64,000 nucleotides of DNA from Micromonospora deserti (GTDB lineage: Bacteria > Actinomycetota > Actinomycetes > Mycobacteriales > Micromonosporaceae): NCBI RefSeq assembly GCF_003236335.1, contig NZ_POUB01000003.1:1-64000 (forward strand). The letters are read 5' to 3'. The translations under genes and the position numbers were made by a program. The notes under the pieces were generated by a model that did no database searches, was not told the origin of the DNA, and saw only the letters and a program-made list of their open reading frames with translations. Of this stretch, positions 57,569 through 64,000 are shown piece after piece. Position 1 is the first letter of the stretch. The number at the start of each line of letters is the position of its first letter.

Positions 57569-59071
57569 ATGAGGGCAGGCGACTTACTAGCCAACCGGTA
57601 TCGGTTGACGAGGATGCTCGGCAAGGGTGGCATGGCCGAGGTCTGGCAAGCTCACGACCAACAGTCGGATCGCCAGGTCGCGATGAAGTTCCTGCGCTCA
57701 GACCAGTTCCCAACCTCCGACACGGACGACAGTGAGCGTCATCAGGAACTTAGGATCCTGCGGCAGCGCTTCCGCAGGGAAGGCGCGCTCATGGAGCGTC
57801 TTCAGCACCCTGGGATCCCTCAGTTGTTTGATCGTGGGACACACGGCGCCGACCCATACATCGTGATGCGCCTGGTCGAGGGCATCTCCCTACACGACTT
57901 CCTGGAACGGCACACCACAACGGTCGGCGTGACTGCCTCCATCGCCGTACAGATCACCGACGCGCTCGCCTGCACCCATGCCTTGCCGGTCGTCCATCGT
58001 GATCTAAAGCCCCACAACGTGCTCATCGCTCGGGACGGGAGGGTCGTCCTCATCGATTTCGGGATCGCGAAGCCGCTGAGCCCCGACGCCACTGGCTACA
58101 CCCGCCAGGGTTCCACGGTGGGCAGCCGTGGCTACCAAGCGCCGGAGCAGATCCTCGAACGCCAGGTGACGCCGGCGACCGATCTCTACGCACTTGGCTG
58201 CGTTCTGTACCGCATGCTCGCGGGCCGCCCGCCCTTCATCGGCGACGGGCTGCCGGCCCAGCACATCTCGGACACGCCCCCGCCTCCGTCTGCCTTCTCG
58301 CCTCACGTCCCGCCTGAACTCGACGAGCTCACCCAGAGGCTGCTGGCTAAAAATCCGGAAGATCGCCCGGCCACCGCGTCTGAAGTACAAGCGGTCCTTG
58401 GCCAGTACCTTCCGAAGCCAGGCCAGCCGGAGCCTTCCCCACGCTTCGAGCCGGATCCTACGACCGTCTTCCGCGTCCCGAGAGGTCACGAACAGACTGC
58501 TGTGCCGACCGCACCGAGCCGTGCTGCAAGGTCAAACCGTAGGCGCGAACCATGGTTGCGTCGGCGTGAGGTCGAAGCCTTCCTCACAGAGGTTCGGACC
58601 CAGCTTCGAGCTGGTGACGTCGAACCCGACCCGCCTCGAACGGTCAGCTTGCTCGACGCGGCTCGGCGGCAATGGGGTCCATCCGACCCGCTAGCGCTGT
58701 CCCTCCACATGGCCGCCGCGGACGGCTACCGTGTCGCTGGGGACTGCCAAGAAGCGGCGATTCTCTACCAGGAGATCTACGACATCGGCGCCGCTAGCGA
58801 TGGCCAAGCGCATGAAGCCGACATGCTGGAGGCACAGCTGGGGTTTGCCGAATGCCGGATCCCCTTCGGAGATCTCGCGCCAGCGGTGCACGCCCTGGCC
58901 GAGGCGATCGACGGGCTTGCGCGACTGGTGCCGCATCGCGCACGGCAGCTGGCGGTGCGGTGCCGGGAGGTCGGGCTCGAATTGGAAGAACTCAAGTGTA
59001 AGGAGGCCAGGGCGATGCTTGATCGTCTGGATGGCTGGGATGCAAGCGCGCAGCCTTCGACGCCGGTCTGA
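57569..59071 (+). CDS. Soluble Ser/Thr protein kinase with TPR-like C-terminus
   Basis: 500 aa. Kinase subdomains are complete: glycine loop MLGKGGMAEVW (residues ~16-26), VAMKFL (Lys ~40), VHRDLKPHNVL (~143), LIDFGIAKP (DFG), GYQAPEQ and the RPATASEVQ end (~275). After a Pro-rich linker, residues ~345-500 form helical repeats (YRVAGDCQEAAILYQEIYDI, AVHALAEAIDGLARLV). There is no transmembrane helix, unlike PknB-type sensors. ATG 57569 has AAAGGACGG upstream. It is divergent from the pPIWI operon and convergent with the methyltransferase, suggesting a signalling role in the same system. Confidence 0.92.
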   Translation: MRAGDLLANRYRLTRMLGKGGMAEVWQAHDQQSDRQVAMKFLRSDQFPTSDTDDSERHQELRILRQRFRREGALMERLQHPGIPQLFDRGTHGADPYIVMRLVEGISLHDFLERHTTTVGVTASIAVQITDALACTHALPVVHRDLKPHNVLIARDGRVVLIDFGIAKPLSPDATGYTRQGSTVGSRGYQAPEQILERQVTPATDLYALGCVLYRMLAGRPPFIGDGLPAQHISDTPPPPSAFSPHVPPELDELTQRLLAKNPEDRPATASEVQAVLGQYLPKPGQPEPSPRFEPDPTTVFRVPRGHEQTAVPTAPSRAARSNRRREPWLRRREVEAFLTEVRTQLRAGDVEPDPPRTVSLLDAARRQWGPSDPLALSLHMAAADGYRVAGDCQEAAILYQEIYDIGAASDGQAHEADMLEAQLGFAECRIPFGDLAPAVHALAEAIDGLARLVPHRARQLAVRCREVGLELEELKCKEARAMLDRLDGWDASAQPSTPV

Positions 59072-59113
59072 GCTGCCACCCACCAAACGGCCGGACACGT
59101 AACGTACGCGGCG

Positions 59114-61201
59114 TCAGCTCGAGGAGAGTTTTCCTGCCGCAAGTTGATCACCCAACGTGTGCAGCAGGCCCTCGCCGACGTTGCGAATTGCCGCTAGCGC
59201 CGCCTCAAGTTGTACTACCGCGCGGAAAGCACGACCGTAATGTCGTTGCCGTACCAGAGGCATCTGGAGCACTTGAAGCTTGCGCACGTCGATCTTGGCC
59301 GAGGTGGAAGTGTGGGTGCTCGCCACTCGAAGGTTGTCCGGCGCCCGCAAGCAACCCGCCAGGAACCAGGGGTCCAGGAGCGCAGGGTCAACACGCAAGG
59401 CATAGATCTGCGGGCCCAGCACCAGGGGCTCACCTGCATGCACCCATGCACGAAACGCGCGCTCGACGCCCACGACTATCACCACGCCGGGCTCGACCAT
59501 CGTGAGCGTGCCGCCGCCGGCTTCGTGGGAGACGACATCCGCAGCACTAAGCCAAGCCCGCGCACGGCCGCTGATCATAAGATCAGGCACTCTGAGGGCC
59601 GGTACCGCGTCGGCCGGTGCGTGGTCTCCATCGCGCAGGCAGGCTGGCAACGCCTGGCCTGACTGCAGTGTCAAAGCTTCAGCACGGCTCAGGTCGCCGA
59701 CGGTGATCCTCGCAACCTGGCGATCATCAGCGGACAAATCCAGCGCGGACAGCGTTCGCGAAAGCTCGCCCAACTCCTTAACCAGCCCACCGAACCGACT
59801 CCACGATTCGTCCAGTTCAGCTGGTGCATGACCCGCGTTGGTCACGTGACGAGCCGGCGTGAGGTCTACGTGGTCATCGAGAAGCTCAACCACGGGTATC
59901 GCGGCACACCCCTCTGGCAAAACCGGCATGTCGTCGCCATGACCGTCATGCCCCGGCGGGGCGCCCCAGTGATAGGCGCTAATCGCACGAAGAGCGTTTC
60001 TGTGGAGGCGGGGCCAGTCAATCCCTGCCGCTCCTCTTCCGGACACCGAGGCAGCTCCACTATCCAGGAGAAACAGTCGGCGAGGACCATCGTCAAGGCC
60101 TGGGGCCTGCAGAATCCACAAATGCAAGGAGATGCTGTGTGGTTGGGCGCTGCCCGCTGGGAGCGCGATGATTCCTCGCAGTGCGCCGGACCGGAGCAGC
60201 GCGCCTCGGATTCGGCGGCCTGCTCGACGGGACGCCACGGCTGGTGGTAGCAAAAGCACGGCCACCCCGCCCGGCCGCAGTCGCGCAAGCACGTGCTCGA
60301 CCCAGGCGAGTTCCGATTCTGTCCGCGGCGGCAGGCCGTATGTCCAGCGTGGATCCGTAGCCAGCTCTTCGTGCCCCCAGTCACGCTCGTTAAAGGGCGG
60401 ATTGCATACGACTAGGTCGGCGCGTACGTCAACATGCGGGTCCTTCCGGAGCGAGTCACCGATACGAATATCGGCCGCCATTCCGACTTCATTGGCGTCG
60501 CTGACGGCGCCGCCTATAAATCCAAGACGGACGGCCGCCAGCGAAGCGGGAACAGGATCGCGTTCGACGCCGAGCAGTGTCGGACCGGACGCGGACGGGT
60601 CATTCCTGGTCATGCTCTGAGCTGCAGCGAGAAGCAGGCTTCCGGTTCCGCATGCCGGGTCGAATACTATCGCGTCCTGCCCTTCAATTCCCCGATCCAA
60701 CACCGCCTGCCCGACGTCTATCATGAGGCTGGCAAGCTGTGGTGGGGTTACGCTGACTTGGCGCACATATTTGTCCATCCAGCGTGTAAACAGAAAATCG
60801 AACGTTTTCTGTCCACCTTCGTGAGCCGCGACATCAGCCGCACGATTAACGAGTGTTCCTGCGTCACCGGTCAGGTCACACGCAGCACCCACTGCCCGAA
60901 TCTGCCTCTCCTGGACACGCCTACCGACCGCAGCGATCACATAACCACTCAGAGCCCGATCACCCACTGCCTCGATCTGAGGCCATAGCCGTTCCAGACG
61001 CCCGACATCTTGCAGTTTGCCGTGCTGCCGAAGCCATGCCTCAACGTCGGCAAGCGAGAACTGCGGGCTCGCGTCCGAGCCACCGACTGGAGTCGGAAAA
61101 GTACCGTGTCGGCGCCGCCAGTTGCTCACGGCGGCACGACCGACGCCCGCTATCCTCGCGATCTCCGCCAGGGTAATTGAACTATCGGCGGATCGCGGCA
61201 T
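59114..61201 (-). CDS. HsdM-like N6-adenine DNA methyltransferase with N-terminal HTH
   Basis: 695 aa. The N-terminus is a MerR/HTH-like domain (TLAEIARIAGVGRAAVSNWR, then QFSLADVEAWLRQ). The catalytic core has SAM motif I VFDPACGTGSLLLAAA (~residue 182) and motif IV VVCNPPFNERDWG (NPPF, ~267), placing it in the gamma class, N-6 adenine type, as in HsdM. The C-terminal ~300 residues (AEALTLQSGQALPACLR, LVLGPQIYALRVDP, RVASTHTSTSAKIDVRKLQ) look like an HsdS-type specificity half, so M and S functions are probably fused. The RBS is GGGGAGGA before ATG 61201. It converges on the kinase, 42 bp apart. Confidence 0.9.
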   Translation of the reverse strand: MPRSADSSITLAEIARIAGVGRAAVSNWRRRHGTFPTPVGGSDASPQFSLADVEAWLRQHGKLQDVGRLERLWPQIEAVGDRALSGYVIAAVGRRVQERQIRAVGAACDLTGDAGTLVNRAADVAAHEGGQKTFDFLFTRWMDKYVRQVSVTPPQLASLMIDVGQAVLDRGIEGQDAIVFDPACGTGSLLLAAAQSMTRNDPSASGPTLLGVERDPVPASLAAVRLGFIGGAVSDANEVGMAADIRIGDSLRKDPHVDVRADLVVCNPPFNERDWGHEELATDPRWTYGLPPRTESELAWVEHVLARLRPGGVAVLLLPPAVASRRAGRRIRGALLRSGALRGIIALPAGSAQPHSISLHLWILQAPGLDDGPRRLFLLDSGAASVSGRGAAGIDWPRLHRNALRAISAYHWGAPPGHDGHGDDMPVLPEGCAAIPVVELLDDHVDLTPARHVTNAGHAPAELDESWSRFGGLVKELGELSRTLSALDLSADDRQVARITVGDLSRAEALTLQSGQALPACLRDGDHAPADAVPALRVPDLMISGRARAWLSAADVVSHEAGGGTLTMVEPGVVIVVGVERAFRAWVHAGEPLVLGPQIYALRVDPALLDPWFLAGCLRAPDNLRVASTHTSTSAKIDVRKLQVLQMPLVRQRHYGRAFRAVVQLEAALAAIRNVGEGLLHTLGDQLAAGKLSSS

Positions 61202-61377
61202 TGGGTCCTCCCCGAGAACGAGACCAGCGGGCTGGACTCCCAGAGCGCCGCAGGAGATCCACTGCGGCCATCAAGTACAGATCCAACCAGATCTGATGTT
61301 GACTAAGTTTACATGAAGACGGGACGGCAGGGATGATCATCACGCCTGACCAGCACGCCCCTCGCCGCCACTCCGCA

Positions 61378-61397
61378 GATCGAACACAGGTTCGATC
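61378..61397 (-). terminator. Short hairpin downstream of the HsdR-side operon
   Basis: GATCGAAC and its complement GTTCGATC around a 4-nt loop ACAG. It lies about 50 bp past the small ORF that follows hsdR. No U-tract. Confidence 0.45.
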
Positions 61398-61445
61398 ACT
61401 GCGCCAGTGTCAGGCTGAGGCTCCCCCGGTAGCTCGGAGGACGCG

Positions 61446-61589
61446 TCAGACCCGGTCACGGAGGACTACCTCTGGGCGGGGCTCGTAGTTCAGCCGCACC
61501 TGCCTCTGCCCTCGGGGGTACACACCGACACCTTTGTGCTTGTCGGCGGCCCGCCATAGGTGCCGTGGCTCCGCGCATTCATCAATCAA
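61446..61589 (-). CDS. Small 47-aa ORF overlapping the hsdR stop
   Basis: TTG 61589 overlaps the hsdR stop by eight bases; the frame reads LIDECAEPRHLWRAADKHKG (first residue Met if used), continues GVYPRGQRQVRLNYEPRPE and ends VVLRDRV. It is basic and has no gaps. The tryptophan/lysine-rich composition and tight overlap suggest a real small protein translated by coupling, but it could also be the tail of a lost gene. No RBS is visible. Confidence 0.4.
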   Translation of the reverse strand: MIDECAEPRHLWRAADKHKGVGVYPRGQRQVRLNYEPRPEVVLRDRV

Positions 61590-64000
61590 CTAAATAGTGG
61601 GCTTCGATGTACGCGACGGTGGAGTCATACGGCTCCCCGAGCGGCTTCAGCATGTACCGGCGGAAGACGGCGGCAGTGGCGCGGCGGACGCCTCGGTTGC
61701 GGGCGTCTGCGTTGTCCCATGACTGGGCGAGTGTGCGGGTGACCACCTGGTCGATCTCCTCGGCCAGGTTCCTCTCCGTGATGGTGAGGCCGGCGGGTGC
61801 GTGGTCGTGGATGATCCGTGACAGGACGCCCACGTGGTCGTCGTCCAGTACGACAGCTTCCTCAGGGTGCTTCCCGGCGTTCACGATGGCGTGGGCGATC
61901 CGGAGGGCCTCGGAGAGGAAGTCCAGGGCGTCCTGGGCGGTCTGGATGATGCGGTCCCGCAGGAGCCTGATTCGGTCCGCGAGGGCGGTGTACTTCGCAG
62001 ACCCGGGTTCAACTCCCTTGTCGAGAGCGGCCTTGATTCGGTCCAGGATCTCCGCTGCGGACGGCGGCGGCTTGTCCTCGCCGTCGTCCTTGCCGGGCTT
62101 AGGGCGGACGAGAGCCATCAGCTCCTTGAGGATGGCGATGCCCTGGGCGTCCAGGACGAGGGGTTCCTCCTGGGAGGCGACCACGGCGAAGGAGTGGACG
62201 TGGGCGTTGATGATCTCCAGGACCATCGGTCCCAGCTCGGCCAGCCGTTCTTTCCGCTCCTCGTCGGAGGACTTCTTGAACAGGGTCGTGTACACGGACC
62301 CGAACAGCCCGAAGCCGTCCCGGTACTTGGCGATCCGCTTGTCCGTGTTGATAAGGGAGTACAGGCGGGCCAGCAGGCGGTAGTCCCTGCTGAACACCTC
62401 GGCGGCTCCGGGGTTGGCGTCCAGGAAGACGTTGATGGCTCGCACGGACTCGTATCCATGGACCGTGAGGTCTAGGTCGTCTACGTCGGCGAGGAGGTCT
62501 TCGATGCGGGCGAAGGTAGTGCGGAACTCGGCGACCAGCTCGGACACGTCGGTGACGAATCCGCCGCCCTTGCCGGCCCCTTCCGGGGTGGGATCGACGA
62601 CGGCCCGTTGGACTTCTTCGGCCAGCCCGATGTAGTCCACGACCACCCCGGACGTCTTTACGAACCCGGTCGGGGACACCCAGGTGCGGTTCGGACGAGT
62701 GATCGTCTGGAACAGGGTGTGGGCTTTCAGCGGCTTGTCCAGGTAGAGGACGCCCTCGTTGGGGGCGTCGAATCCCGTCATCAGCTTCGCGGTCACCACC
62801 AGGAAGCACAGCGGGTCGTCCGGGGTGAGGAAACGCCGCTTCTGGCCCTCTTCCTCGGCCTCCGAGAGCCGGTACGGCCGCATGGCCGGGTCTTCGTCCT
62901 TGGAGTCCGAGACGGAGATGTTCACCTCGGCCGTGATTCGGTCGTGTTTCCCCACTTCGGCGAGCACCTGTGACGCCTCGAAGCCGGCCAGCAGCTCGTT
63001 GATCTTGTCCGTGTATGCCACAGCCAGCTCACGGTTGTAGGCCACGACTTGAGCCTTGAGGCCGTTGCGGTAGGCACCGGTCAGGTAGTGGTCCACGATG
63101 TCCTGGCAGACCGTATGGATACGGTCGGGGTTAGCGAACACCGAGGTCAGGCGGCCAAACTTGCGGGACAGTGCCTCGCGGTCGGGATCGTCGAGGTCAA
63201 AGTCGTCGGCGAACTGGTCGAACTCGGCCTGCAACTCCTGGTCGTTCATCTCGAAGGACACCGGGTGCGGGTCCAGCATGACCGGAACGGTCGCCTCGTC
63301 CCGCAACGACCGGGACACCGAATACCGGTGTAGCACCCGACCCGGGTCGGCCTCGTCCCCGAAGAGGGCGAAGGTGTCGGTGGCGAGGTTCCGCAGCGGG
63401 GTGCCTGTCATGCCGAAGAACTTCGCCTGAGGGATCGCGGCGCGCATCTGCCCGGCCAGGGACTTTGATTTGGCGGACTGGGTCCGGTGCGCCTCGTCGA
63501 CCAGCACGATGATGTTGTCTCGCTTCGACAGGTTCCTGCCGGCTTCGGCGAACTTGTGCACGGTCGTGGAGATGACCCCGCGCACGTCGTCGGCGAGCAG
63601 GGACCGCAACTCATGACTGGTCTTCGGCTGGTGGAAGTAGGCGTCTCCCATTGCGGAGGTGAACACCCCGGAGGTCTGCCGCACGAGATCGGTCCGGTCC
63701 GAGAGCAGGATGATCGTGGGTGAGTCGGTACGGGTGTCGGCCAGCAGCAGCGAGGCAGCGAACACCATTAGCAGCGTCTTGCCGCTGCCTTGGTGGTGCC
63801 AGATCAGGCCCTTCTGTCCGCCGGCCAGGACTCTCTGGTGGATTAGGTGGGCGGCTTCCCGCTGCGGGTAGCGGGGCAGGTACTTCTTGTCCACCCCACC
63901 CCCCGCGGTGTCAAACAGGGCGAAGTTGGCGAGCATGTCTAGGACGGTCGCCGGGTTGAGCAGCAGCTCCACGGAACGCTGTACGTCAGCCTGCCCAGGC
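61582..64000 (-). CDS. hsdR: Type I restriction endonuclease subunit R (HsdR), cut by window edge
   Basis: At least 805 residues; the frame runs off the right end of the window, so the start and the N-terminal nuclease domain are not seen. Visible are the motor: WHHQGSGKTLLM (Walker A), VLVDEAHRTQ (DEAH), MTGTPLRN, FLVVTAKLMTGFDAPN and TRPNRTWVSPTGFVKT (motif VI region). A helical C-terminal domain ends in YMLKPLGEPYDSTVAYIEAHY. It should translocate DNA and cleave unmethylated sites with HsdM/HsdS, which are expected beyond the right edge. It is separated from the solo methyltransferase by 380 bp. Confidence 0.93.
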   Translation of the reverse strand, partial: PGQADVQRSVELLLNPATVLDMLANFALFDTAGGGVDKKYLPRYPQREAAHLIHQRVLAGGQKGLIWHHQGSGKTLLMVFAASLLLADTRTDSPTIILLSDRTDLVRQTSGVFTSAMGDAYFHQPKTSHELRSLLADDVRGVISTTVHKFAEAGRNLSKRDNIIVLVDEAHRTQSAKSKSLAGQMRAAIPQAKFFGMTGTPLRNLATDTFALFGDEADPGRVLHRYSVSRSLRDEATVPVMLDPHPVSFEMNDQELQAEFDQFADDFDLDDPDREALSRKFGRLTSVFANPDRIHTVCQDIVDHYLTGAYRNGLKAQVVAYNRELAVAYTDKINELLAGFEASQVLAEVGKHDRITAEVNISVSDSKDEDPAMRPYRLSEAEEEGQKRRFLTPDDPLCFLVVTAKLMTGFDAPNEGVLYLDKPLKAHTLFQTITRPNRTWVSPTGFVKTSGVVVDYIGLAEEVQRAVVDPTPEGAGKGGGFVTDVSELVAEFRTTFARIEDLLADVDDLDLTVHGYESVRAINVFLDANPGAAEVFSRDYRLLARLYSLINTDKRIAKYRDGFGLFGSVYTTLFKKSSDEERKERLAELGPMVLEIINAHVHSFAVVASQEEPLVLDAQGIAILKELMALVRPKPGKDDGEDKPPPSAAEILDRIKAALDKGVEPGSAKYTALADRIRLLRDRIIQTAQDALDFLSEALRIAHAIVNAGKHPEEAVVLDDDHVGVLSRIIHDHAPAGLTITERNLAEEIDQVVTRTLAQSWDNADARNRGVRRATAAVFRRYMLKPLGEPYDSTVAYIEAHYLVD

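Overview
The window looks like chromosome of a high-GC Gram-positive actinomycete, most likely Micromonosporaceae (Micromonospora-like). This rests on the strong G/C bias at third codon positions, frequent GTG/TTG starts, an XPB helicase, a Ku protein with a lysine/alanine tail next to split LigD genes, an F420-type flavin-fold enzyme, SigE-family ECF sigma factors, and many 1-17 nt gene overlaps. The species is inference; nothing here names it.

Bases 1-31.6 kb are mostly ordinary chromosome. They hold an L,D-transpeptidase and XPB. After XPB comes a scrambled stretch (2.7-4.7 kb) where two broken XPB copies alternate with HicA/HicB-type toxin-antitoxin genes. Next are a DivIVA-like pair, two secreted proteases, a SigE-family sigma factor with its membrane partner, a two-GNAT acetyltransferase and an NHEJ cluster (LigD polymerase, LigD ligase, divergent Ku). 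Then follow FKBP, HAD, MDR oxidoreductase, acyl-CoA ligase, NUDIX and MFS genes, an ADP-heptose cluster (HldE-like, GT2, GT9), Hsp20/DUF2231, and a TetR/NTF2/CopZ divergon with a clear palindromic operator.

From about 31.7 kb the window becomes an accretion of mobile DNA. Two decayed tyrosine-integrase 3' ends (31.7-32.0 and 37.2-37.7 kb) each end in the same hairpin followed by the 3' part of a tRNA-Thr(CGT) gene, the expected scar of actinomycete integrative elements. Between them lie a secreted LamG protein, an ECF sigma/anti-sigma-like pair, a TPR-regulator remnant and an IS481-type transposase fragment. A second unit (37.8-47.3 kb) is bounded by imperfect ~150-bp direct repeats. It carries decayed YDG and HNH-like genes, DUF4238, several unknown genes, and an apparently intact set: an HTH protein and a cyclase-fold-like protein, divergent from a large wHTH-nucleosidase (PNP-fold) protein of the biological-conflict type.

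From 47.6 kb to the end lies a defence island. A tightly overlapping four-gene operon encodes a RecB/Cas4-like Fe-S nuclease, a PD-(D/E)XK nuclease with a zinc ribbon, a DinG-like helicase and a pPIWI_RE protein. A Ser/Thr kinase is divergent from it, and an N6-adenine methyltransferase with an N-terminal HTH is convergent with the kinase. A type I restriction HsdR subunit, cut by the window edge, ends the window. The pPIWI_RE/DinG/nuclease trio is a known type of module. Its overlap-coupled RecB-like gene and the adjacent kinase and methyltransferase make this locus the best candidate for an under-described system, with the nucleosidase locus next.
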